A stretch of DNA of 64,000 bases from Moritella sp. 24. Lineage in GTDB: Bacteria > Pseudomonadota > Gammaproteobacteria > Enterobacterales > Moritellaceae. The stretch spans positions 1,187,505-1,251,504 of the forward strand of contig NZ_CP056123.1 of the NCBI RefSeq assembly GCF_018219155.1. The letters run 5' to 3'. The translations under genes and the position numbers were made by a program. A model generated the notes under the pieces. It was not told the origin of the DNA, did not search any database, and saw only the letters and a program-made list of their open reading frames with translations. Below, piece after piece: positions 35,488-46,555 of this stretch (positions are counted from its first letter, which is position 1; each line of letters begins with the position of its first letter).

Positions 35488-37713
35488 ATGGAAATACTAC
35501 GACCAGATCATGACACTCCATGGAGTAGAGAAAATGAGGTATCACTTCGGGACTACCTGATGGTGGTTCAGCGTGCATGGCGGAGAATATTAATACTGGC
35601 TATTAGTGTTAGCTTGGTTGCGGCAATAGTTGTCTCAGTCATGACGCCTATTTATCAGGCTAATGTCATGATTATATTCGAACCTCAGGCTCCGAAGCTG
35701 ACCTCCATTGACGAAGTATATACATCGGATATTAGAGATAGTGAAGAGTATTATAAGACTCAATATGAGATATTGAAATCTCGACCTCTTGCAGAGCAGG
35801 TTATTACCACTTTGAATTTGGTTGATCATTTGGATAACGACGAAAACGACAATCTCAGTGGCGATATTAATCCGCATAACAGCTCCACTTTTCCCCTTGG
35901 CGACTGGGACTGGTTGACTCAAACTTTCGGTATAAGCTCGGCAGAACCTAGAACTGAGCAGCCACTAGAGCGTATGCACTTTGCTGTTAAGAAATATTTT
36001 GAAAATCTAAAGGTTTCGCCAGTTAAGAATACACAATTAGTGGAAATAAAGTTCAGTTCATCGGATCCTGAGTTGGCTGCTGCTGTCGCGAATAGCCATG
36101 CTGACGCCTATTTCCAGAGTATCCTAGATGCAAAACTTTCCATTACTAAGTCTGCTGAAAAATGGATGTTAACGCGGCTTGATAACTTAAAAAGTAATCT
36201 TGATGAGGCGGAACAAAGCCTTCAAGCTTTTCGGGAGAAGGAAAATTTGGTTGATTCAGAGGGCTTGCAGCATCTGCCTTCTCTGGAACTGAATGAATTG
36301 ACGGTGAATCTAGTCGATGCTCAACAAGAATTGTCTTCGACAAAAAATACCTATTGGCAGGTTGCAGGTTGGGGGCGCGATTCTTCGGGTGCTATTGATT
36401 CTATGCCTTCCATACCAGAGGTGCTCAATGATCCATTGGTCCAGCAATTTAAGAATCAGCTGGGCGTAGCTAAACAAAAACTCAAAGAATTGGCAATACG
36501 TTATGGCCCGCTCCATCCAGAAATGGTTGTGGCTAGAGAGAATCTGAAAACGGTTGAAGATAATTTATTACGTCAGGTAGCTAGCGTTATTCAGGGGATC
36601 AAGAAAAAGTATGAAGTCGACATAGCTAATGAAAACGCTATTTTGGCTGCAATTAATATTACAAAAAATCAGTATCATGAATTGGGCTGGAAGACGTCGG
36701 AATTGGGCGCGTTGAAACGGGAGGTTGAAGCGAACCGTGAGTTATATGAGCTATTTTTCAAGCGAATTAAGGAAACCGCTGAGATGGGCTTTGCGCACTC
36801 CGTGAATGCTAGGATAATATCTCCTGCAATAGCGCCCCTTGAGCCAGTTAAACCACTGAAAGCGTTAACAGTTACAATGGCTTTTGCTATCAGTTTATTG
36901 GTTGGGCTTATTGTCTCATTTGTCCGTGATGCAATGGATAACAGCCTGAGGGATATTGGCAATGTAGAACTAAAGCTCGGATATCAGTTATTAGGTGTTG
37001 TTCCTTTGCTTAAATCAGGCAATTCCGGCGGTGAGCATAAATTGATCAGTAAACCGTTTAAAGAAGTTCAAGAGCACTCTTTTATCGAAGCTATGCGTTC
37101 TTTACATACTGGAATCGTTCTTAGCGGAAAGGCGAATAAGACTCTTATGGTCACATCTAGCCTGAGCCATGAAGGGAAATCCAAAATGGCAATTAATCTA
37201 GCTTACAGCTGCAGTTTATTGGAACGGGTAGTTCTTGTTGAGTGCGACTTGTACCATCCGATACTGGTTAACGAGTTCGAAATTGATGCAGATACACAGG
37301 GGCTAACGGAGCTCATAGAAGGCAAGCGATGTTTGGACGACTGCTTGATAGAGCGTGAAAACTTTCATGTTATTACAGCCGGTAGCCATACTTCGGATTC
37401 ACGAGAGATCTTGGGTTCGCCCCAGTTTAAAGAACTGCTGAGGTCGTTAGCTTCAAGGTTTGACAGGATCATTCTTGATTGTCCACCAGTTCTGCTGGTC
37501 AGTGATTCGGAACTTATTTCCACATATACTGATATGGTGATCTACGTGGTTCGTACCGGTTCTACTCAAATAAGCCAAATCAAAAATGGATTGGAGAAAC
37601 TGGCCAGGATAAAAGATCAGCCGATTAAGATTGTTGTTAACGGACTTGATGTGCCTTCTGCCGAAAAATATAGTGGTTATCGCAATTATTACGATGACGT
37701 CTATGAGCGATAA
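35488..37713 (+). CDS. polysaccharide co-polymerase fused to a BY-type tyrosine autokinase (Wzc-like)
   Basis: A 741-residue inner-membrane protein. The Wzz domain (spans near residues 33-53 and 455-475 with a long periplasmic coiled-coil region between) is followed by a CpsD/CapB-type kinase domain. Walker A reads SHEGKSKM near 555, with Lys where most relatives have Thr after GKS. Walker A' reads VLVECDLYHP near 583, where the common form is D-x-D-x-R. Walker B is ILDCPP near 663. A C-terminal cluster of five tyrosines (YSGYRNYYDDVY, about 728-739) supplies the phosphorylation sites. It would set chain length and couple polymerisation to export. The gene starts one base after the wzy-like stop. 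Confidence 0.9.
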   Translation: MEILRPDHDTPWSRENEVSLRDYLMVVQRAWRRILILAISVSLVAAIVVSVMTPIYQANVMIIFEPQAPKLTSIDEVYTSDIRDSEEYYKTQYEILKSRPLAEQVITTLNLVDHLDNDENDNLSGDINPHNSSTFPLGDWDWLTQTFGISSAEPRTEQPLERMHFAVKKYFENLKVSPVKNTQLVEIKFSSSDPELAAAVANSHADAYFQSILDAKLSITKSAEKWMLTRLDNLKSNLDEAEQSLQAFREKENLVDSEGLQHLPSLELNELTVNLVDAQQELSSTKNTYWQVAGWGRDSSGAIDSMPSIPEVLNDPLVQQFKNQLGVAKQKLKELAIRYGPLHPEMVVARENLKTVEDNLLRQVASVIQGIKKKYEVDIANENAILAAINITKNQYHELGWKTSELGALKREVEANRELYELFFKRIKETAEMGFAHSVNARIISPAIAPLEPVKPLKALTVTMAFAISLLVGLIVSFVRDAMDNSLRDIGNVELKLGYQLLGVVPLLKSGNSGGEHKLISKPFKEVQEHSFIEAMRSLHTGIVLSGKANKTLMVTSSLSHEGKSKMAINLAYSCSLLERVVLVECDLYHPILVNEFEIDADTQGLTELIEGKRCLDDCLIERENFHVITAGSHTSDSREILGSPQFKELLRSLASRFDRIILDCPPVLLVSDSELISTYTDMVIYVVRTGSTQISQIKNGLEKLARIKDQPIKIVVNGLDVPSAEKYSGYRNYYDDVYER

Positions 37714-37776
37714 ATTTGGTGTAGTGATGTGTGTAAATGACAACGTTTTTTGTCATTCTTTCGCAGGGAGATGCTC

Positions 37777-38517
37777 TTGATAATTGAGTTAGTAGGATGT
37801 ACCAGTTCGGGGAAGTCGACGCTGCTGAAAAAAATAGTAGAAAGCCATCGAGGGAAGAATCCTGAAGTGATATCTGCTGAGGCGTTTGTTTTACGGGAAA
37901 TGCATTTGACGTGGCTATCATGGGGTATATTGAGGCGGGTAGCTATGAATCTAATTGGTCTGGTTTGCTGTTTTCTTTCAAGTCGTAAGAATTTGATTTT
38001 GTTATGCTTTTCAGTTCGCCATCTTAAACGATTGCCTCCGTCAGTCAGTCTACTTACGCGCGTTAAAATTGCCCGTATATTGTCTCGAAATATCGGGATT
38101 TATGAGTTTATAGAACATTATGACAGGACGGGTTGTATCATCATTCTTGATGAAGGTACGTTACATATTGCACATTACCTGTTTGTTTACGAACAAGTTA
38201 CTCCTGATCTTGAACAACTTAAGGAATTTGTGTCACTGGTGCCTAGTCCGGATGCGGTAGTGCACTTGTCTATATCTAAGAAAATACTTATTGAACGCAC
38301 CATAGTTCGGGGACATGCACGGGTCACAGGAGGTTCGCTTGAATCTGTTGAGTCCTTTATTAGTCACGCTATCACAGTATTTAAATGCCTGGAAACATGT
38401 CCGGAAATTAGAGATAGGCTATTACTAGTTAACTCTGACAGAAATGTTAAGAGTGCGGCTTACGAAGGTTACAGGCCTACGATTTATAAAGTGATGGAAA
38501 TACTAAGATCTTGGTGA
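37777..38517 (+). CDS. P-loop kinase of unknown substrate
   Basis: A cytoplasmic protein of about 246 residues that begins directly with the first strand of a P-loop NTPase: IIELVGCTSSGKSTLL, Walker A GCTSSGKST at about 7-15. A hydrophobic strand ending in ILDEGTLH (about 131-138) is the likely Walker B/catalytic region. The region around residues 50-75 is unusually hydrophobic. It is not a classical thymidylate kinase, but its fold is of the nucleoside-monophosphate-kinase type. The TTG at 37777 has GGGAG six bases before it. The ATG at 37771 touches that ribosome-binding site and is less likely. A degenerate copy of this domain is fused to the flippase two genes downstream. Confidence 0.7.
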   Translation: MIIELVGCTSSGKSTLLKKIVESHRGKNPEVISAEAFVLREMHLTWLSWGILRRVAMNLIGLVCCFLSSRKNLILLCFSVRHLKRLPPSVSLLTRVKIARILSRNIGIYEFIEHYDRTGCIIILDEGTLHIAHYLFVYEQVTPDLEQLKEFVSLVPSPDAVVHLSISKKILIERTIVRGHARVTGGSLESVESFISHAITVFKCLETCPEIRDRLLLVNSDRNVKSAAYEGYRPTIYKVMEILRSW

Positions 38518-38528
38518 AGGATAAAGAT

Positions 38529-39317
38529 ATGTTGGAACATAAATTGGTCAATGGTCGTGCAGCGGTTATTGCGCTGGTTGGACCTGAAGCTACAGGTAAG
38601 TCAACCATAGCCTTGGAATTAGAAAACTGGCTGGCGTTAATGTATAAGGTCCGAGTTGTTCATGCCGGTAAGCCGCCTACAACCTGGCTCACTCGTCCAG
38701 TGCATATCTTGTTGCCTCTAATAAAAGCAGTATTTCCGAAGATCCGGACTTCACGATTAAAGGGGCATGTTGTTACTCAATCAGCCTCCGGAACGAGCAA
38801 TAGTGATCAGTGTGATAAGTCACGCCGATCCATTCGATTATCATTACTGGTAAATGCTTTCTGGGCTGTCTGCGTTGCTTGGGAGCGACGTCAGCTTCTA
38901 GTTTGGAGCCAAAAGGCTGCCAATAACCAAATTTTTATTGTGTGCGACCGTTACCCATCGTATAGAGTAGGAGCAGTGGATAGTACTAGGCTTACTATCA
39001 AACGGGAGCAGAAAGGGATTATTTCTGCGCTCTACAATCAATTAGCACGCATGGAAAGTCGTATTTACCAGCAGATTCCGGCACCGGATATTGTTCTGCA
39101 GCTAAACGTTTCACTAGAGACAGCAAAACAGCGAAACCGAGACCGAGTCAAAGTCGATAAAGAGGGCGATGGATATATTGAATCTCGTCGCAGGCAGATA
39201 CAAGACTGGCATTGCATGGGAAGTGAGGTGATTCACTATATCGATACTGAACAGCCTTTTGTTGATACAGTAAAGCATGCTATTGAGGCTATTGAGAGTA
39301 CATTATATGGGGGCTGA
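38529..39317 (+). CDS. thymidylate-kinase-like P-loop kinase
   Basis: A 262-residue cytoplasmic protein with Walker A GPEATGKST at about 19-27 and a DRY motif in VCDRYPSYR near 140. A PDIVLQLNVSLETAKQRN segment near 188 aligns with the end of the 26656 protein (PDVVIKLNVSSAVATKRK). The two are clear homologues over the kinase domain, without the nucleotidyltransferase part here. The ATG at 38529 has GAAGGA upstream. An upstream TTG overlapping the previous gene lacks support. The true phosphate acceptor is unknown. Confidence 0.75.
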   Translation: MLEHKLVNGRAAVIALVGPEATGKSTIALELENWLALMYKVRVVHAGKPPTTWLTRPVHILLPLIKAVFPKIRTSRLKGHVVTQSASGTSNSDQCDKSRRSIRLSLLVNAFWAVCVAWERRQLLVWSQKAANNQIFIVCDRYPSYRVGAVDSTRLTIKREQKGIISALYNQLARMESRIYQQIPAPDIVLQLNVSLETAKQRNRDRVKVDKEGDGYIESRRRQIQDWHCMGSEVIHYIDTEQPFVDTVKHAIEAIESTLYGG

Positions 39318-39318
39318 A

Positions 39319-41301
39319 ATGTCGCGTTATTCCCGTGTACTTGATGGTGCTGCGTTAACAACGGCTGCAGTAATCATACAAGGCATCGGTCAAATTTTGT
39401 TGCTTGCGGTACTGGCCCGACATATTAGTCAGGCAGAATTTGGCCTAGTAACGGCGACATTGGTAGTGATCGGATTAGGGCGTCAATTTACGGAAGCGTT
39501 GATCAGGCCTGTGATTGTCCAACGAGAACACCTTTCTGTGCAGGATATCGGAACAGCCTCGCTCATTTCGTGGTTTTTTGCATTTGTTGCGTTTGCCTCA
39601 CTGTTTTTATCTGCTTCATCGATCGGAAATTTATTTTCAGAGCCAGATATAGTGCCGGTTATTAAGGCTCTTTCATTTATCTTTTTAATTCAGGCTCCAT
39701 CCCTGGTTGCAGAGGGATTACTGCATCGAGAATTAAAGTTTTCAAGTATCGCTTTTTCGGAAGTGACTTCATTTTTGCTGGGATATACCCTAGTTGGGGT
39801 GAGCCTAGCGCTGGAAGGGTTCGGTGTATGGGCTTTGGTATGGGCATATTTGGCTCAGGTTGGGATCAAATGTATTGTTATTGTCAGGCAGAAGCCTAAG
39901 ACGTTGATAACTAGATTTGATTATTGTTCTTTTCGCCATATTATGCGCATGTCTGGTGGATTTAGTATCGCCAAATTACTGGGATATATAGCCACTCAAG
40001 TTGACTATCTAGTTGTTGCGGGAACGATGAATTCAGCTGCAGTCGGAATATACGGTAGAGCTTATCAGTTAGTTGGTATGCCTGCTATGTTGTTTGGTCA
40101 GGTGCTGGAGCGGATCATGTTTCCTATCTACTCTCGGCTTCAAAATAATCGACAAAAAGCAAAAGTTCACTATGGTCATGTTGTGGCACTCAGCGCAATA
40201 GTCATGGCACCTATGTCTGTTCTGTTTGTCGTGCTGGGTCCGGAGATTGTTCGAGTCATACTCGGACCTGACTGGTCTGGTGCCGTGATTCCATTACAGA
40301 TATTGGCATGCACAATAATGTTTCGAATGGGGTATAAGTTGAATGACTCATTAACCAAGGCATCCGGTTTGGTTTATCAGAGAGTATTGCGGCTGGCCAT
40401 TTATGCCTGTGCGGTTGCCGGTGGTGCCTTTGTGGGAGTGCCGTGGGGACTGCCGGGGATAGCTGTAGGAGTATCATTTGCCATTGTCCTTAATTTTTTT
40501 TTAATGACTCAGTTAACACTCGGATGGCTGGGAGCTACCTGGGGATGGTTTGCCTCAAAGCATATTCGTGCCGGAGTTTTTGTTTTGTGTTTTTTCCCTT
40601 TATTGCAGGGGACTGCATCGATATTACGCTTTTTTGAGACTGGCTATCTGGGAGTTCTGTTCGGTGTTCTTGCTATGTTCTGTATTGCAGTTAGTGTTAT
40701 AGCAATCGTCAGACCAGCGATAATATTTGGGTCTGACTTACGCTGGTTTGTAAGCTTAGTCGCTCGACGTATTAAGCCAAAATCGAATGGTGAGCTACCT
40801 TCAAGTTCGAGGAATAAGGGAATCATTGTTGAGCTTAGTGGTTTAGCACCTGAAGAACAAAGAAATTTGCTTCAAATTGTTGTAAATAAATTAAATAGCT
40901 ATGATATACCTGCATCTGACATATTAAAGCCACTAAGCCAAAAAAAATCATTGATTATTTATTATATAAGTTGTTTACACCTAGTTTTTCAGGCCGTTAA
41001 ACGTGCGCCGCGGGTCACCCTTTATGAAATGTTGATGATCATTGGTTCCGAAAACGAGGTACAAAATAATGTGCTGGTTAGTGTAGTCTCTTTGTTGGCT
41101 TTCGGAGAACTTGTTTCAAAAGCACAGGTAACGCCGGGTGTTCATTTATTGGTTAGCGAGCCTGTTCAACAACTATCAATGCGTTTCAACCCAGAACTTT
41201 TTTTGGACATGACTGAATCTGAGGGGGAAATTATCTCACTAGCACACGATGTGGCGGGTGTTCTTATGTCAAATTGGCGTGCACGTAACGTTGAGGTTTG
41301 A
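39319..41301 (+). CDS. Wzx-type flippase with C-terminal degenerate P-loop kinase domain
   Basis: A 660-residue protein. Residues 1-480 form a 12-14-span polysaccharide flippase of the MOP superfamily (opening SRYSRVLDGAALTTAAVIIQG, with an EFGLVTATLV motif), which would move lipid-linked repeat units across the inner membrane. A linker (SNGELPSSSRNKG) leads to a soluble domain from about residue 499. It starts IIVELSGLAPEEQRNLLQ, closely parallel to IIELVGCTSSGKSTLLKK of the 37777 kinase but with the G-K-S-T residues replaced. The similarity continues through KKSLIIYYISCLHL and GVHLLVSEP (kinase: RKNLILLCFSVRHL and GCIIILDEG). The ATP-binding loop and catalytic acid are lost, so it is a pseudo-kinase domain. 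The ATG at 39319 follows the preceding stop immediately. The ATG four codons earlier overlaps that stop. Confidence 0.8.
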   Translation: MSRYSRVLDGAALTTAAVIIQGIGQILLLAVLARHISQAEFGLVTATLVVIGLGRQFTEALIRPVIVQREHLSVQDIGTASLISWFFAFVAFASLFLSASSIGNLFSEPDIVPVIKALSFIFLIQAPSLVAEGLLHRELKFSSIAFSEVTSFLLGYTLVGVSLALEGFGVWALVWAYLAQVGIKCIVIVRQKPKTLITRFDYCSFRHIMRMSGGFSIAKLLGYIATQVDYLVVAGTMNSAAVGIYGRAYQLVGMPAMLFGQVLERIMFPIYSRLQNNRQKAKVHYGHVVALSAIVMAPMSVLFVVLGPEIVRVILGPDWSGAVIPLQILACTIMFRMGYKLNDSLTKASGLVYQRVLRLAIYACAVAGGAFVGVPWGLPGIAVGVSFAIVLNFFLMTQLTLGWLGATWGWFASKHIRAGVFVLCFFPLLQGTASILRFFETGYLGVLFGVLAMFCIAVSVIAIVRPAIIFGSDLRWFVSLVARRIKPKSNGELPSSSRNKGIIVELSGLAPEEQRNLLQIVVNKLNSYDIPASDILKPLSQKKSLIIYYISCLHLVFQAVKRAPRVTLYEMLMIIGSENEVQNNVLVSVVSLLAFGELVSKAQVTPGVHLLVSEPVQQLSMRFNPELFLDMTESEGEIISLAHDVAGVLMSNWRARNVEV

Positions 41302-41386
41302 TGGTTGCGTCATCATTACGTGAGAACAGCAATGGACAACCATAAACTGACGGAAATAATTTGATAAGTGTGACAAACAATATAAC

Positions 41387-41421
41387 AAAAAGGCCATCAC
41401 GTTGAAATGATGGCCTTTATT
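41387..41421. repeat. 35-bp direct repeat, right copy; also a terminator stem
   Basis: The stem AAAGGCCATCA at 41389-41399 pairs with TGATGGCCTTT at 41408-41418 around CGTTGAAA. It can end both the exopolysaccharide operon and, on the minus strand with its T5 tract, the glucosidase gene. It matches 34 of 35 bases of 23056-23090. Confidence 0.88.
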
Positions 41422-41463
41422 AGTGCTATTTGACAGCGTTGTTATTTACGCGTCATTTTAGCT

Positions 41464-43875
<2,412 letters not shown>

Positions 43876-43887
43876 TTATATTCCTTA

Positions 43888-45051
<1,164 letters not shown>

Positions 45052-45071
45052 TTAACCTATTTTAGGTTTCA

Positions 45072-45111
45072 TTTACTAAAGTTTTACTAAAGTGTGATCC
45101 GTTTTAGTAAA
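45072..45111. promoter_or_regulatory. three 9-bp operator-like repeats upstream of ygjJK
   Basis: TTTACTAAA at 45072-45080 and 45083-45091 (direct), and its inverted form TTTAGTAAA at 45103-45111. They lie 130-170 bp upstream of the ygjJ start. The spacing of about one helical turn between the first two suggests regulator binding sites. Confidence 0.5.
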
Positions 45112-45409
45112 GTTGCACTTTGTTACATTAAAAGGTAAATCATGGCTAGATATTATGATTTATAGGCATACGTGAATAACTGCACAGCGCAAGAAATTGT
45201 ATATAAAATAGTGATTTTGTAACAATAAGAAGGAGATAACAGAGGAAGTGCGTATTAAGGTAAAGTACCAAACAGAGCATGTCAGCTTGTCTGATACTTC
45301 ATCTCAATGTTGATATCCGCTTATTATGATAATTTAGGGCGCGGATTATCGTGTAGGGGTAGAGCGTTCGATTTCTTTTTATATTTTAATTTTTGCTTCA
45401 GTTGAATTA
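45112..45409. other. intergenic region between ygjJ promoter repeats and yeeX
   Basis: About 300 bp with no ORF, tRNA or strong hairpin that I can support. It contains the 3' side of yeeX and the distal upstream region of ygjJK. Confidence 0.45.
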
Positions 45410-45712
45410 TTACTTTTCGTTAACCGCTTTCGTGATAGCTTTAATTTTCTTGCTAATTTCACGGCGTTCTTTAGACAGCTCAGCACCATTAATGATGTGG
45501 TCATCAACACGGTCTTCATAGTCTGATTTCATGTTTGCAATGATTTCAACAATCTCAACTTGCGTTAGTTCAGGCTTAAGATAATCAAGCAGGTTATCAA
45601 GTAGATCAACACGTTTTTGGTTATCGCGGATCTTCTTATCGTTATCGTGAATTTCACGTTTTAGCTTGTTTTTACGACGAGCACTTTTTACTACATCAAA
45701 AGCGTTATTCAT
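45410..45712 (-). CDS. yeeX: YeeX-family (DUF496/UPF0265) coiled-coil protein
   Basis: A 100-residue, highly charged, almost entirely helical cytoplasmic protein. Diagnostic stretches shared with E. coli YeeX are [45 protein letters not shown] and [13 protein letters not shown]. The length is normal. The biochemical role is unknown. It is monocistronic, with an AGGGTG ribosome-binding site region upstream of the ATG. Confidence 0.92.
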   Translation of the reverse strand: MNNAFDVVKSARRKNKLKREIHDNDKKIRDNQKRVDLLDNLLDYLKPELTQVEIVEIIANMKSDYEDRVDDHIINGAELSKERREISKKIKAITKAVNEK

Positions 45713-45917
45713 TATGACACCCTATTCTTATGAAAATTTATGAAAAAGAAACCATCGTTAATTTAACAGGATAATGCGCTAAAAGCTCTGTGTTTTTGAC
45801 CTTATTAGCGCCAACTTTCAAATTTTTGCACTGAATCAAAAATGGTTATTTTATAAACCGCACAGTAAAAATGCCGCTTGTGGTATTATTAATGGATAAC
45901 TTATTGAAGGAATTATC

Positions 45918-46496
45918 ATGCAATATCAAGATTTAACACCACAGTGGCCAGCGTTCACTCAAGCGATTTTAGCATTCTCAGAACAACTTGGTTTACTCGG
46001 TAAACATGATGAATCCGGTGAGGCAATATGGTGTGATCATGTTGCATTAAGAGTGAATGATATTGACTCTGCACAGTCGTTACTTACTGAATTTAAACAA
46101 CGCGGTGAAGTGATTTCAGACAGTATTATTAACGGACGACCTATTTACATTATTGTGTTGGCTGAGCCGCTACGATTAGGAAATTGGCAAATTGATTGTG
46201 TCGAGCTTCCGTTTCCAGCAAAGCATTATCCGCAGCAAGGCTGGGAACATATTGAATTAGTGCTACCGGGAAATGCGGCTACCATGACTGAATTAGAACA
46301 GTCGTTACGTTTAATTAATCCTAATATTGAGCAGGTGTTAGCAGCAGATAGCAGCATCAAAATTAAACGGTCATCGCCACAAGCTGAAGGCGAAACATTG
46401 GCTAATCCAACCATTGCATTTAAACAGGGCGATATCTGTATTAAGGTACACAGTGCAGGTATTAAAGCTGTTGTTGAAAGTGAATCTACGGCATAA
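45918..46496 (+). CDS. yecM: YecM-family protein (VOC/glyoxalase fold)
   Basis: A 192-residue protein homologous to E. coli YecM. The shared segments are DHVALRVND, INGRPIYI, NWQIDCVELPFP, QGWEHIELVLPG, RSSPQAEGE and a closing NPTIAFKQGDICIKVH. The fold is of the vicinal-oxygen-chelate type with possible metal ligands H (CDHVAL), E (CVELP) and E (WEHIE). Activity is unknown. AAGGAATTATC precedes the ATG. The ABC exporter gene follows 60 bp downstream. Confidence 0.9.
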   Translation: MQYQDLTPQWPAFTQAILAFSEQLGLLGKHDESGEAIWCDHVALRVNDIDSAQSLLTEFKQRGEVISDSIINGRPIYIIVLAEPLRLGNWQIDCVELPFPAKHYPQQGWEHIELVLPGNAATMTELEQSLRLINPNIEQVLAADSSIKIKRSSPQAEGETLANPTIAFKQGDICIKVHSAGIKAVVESESTA

Positions 46497-46555
46497 TAAC
46501 CGCAATTGATAATCATTCGTAACAGCATCAAGGTGTATTTGGTTTTATATATATT

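Noticed and set aside
45340-45372. tRNA-like GTAGGGGTAGAGCG stretch
   Set aside because: No acceptor or anticodon stems could be closed around it.
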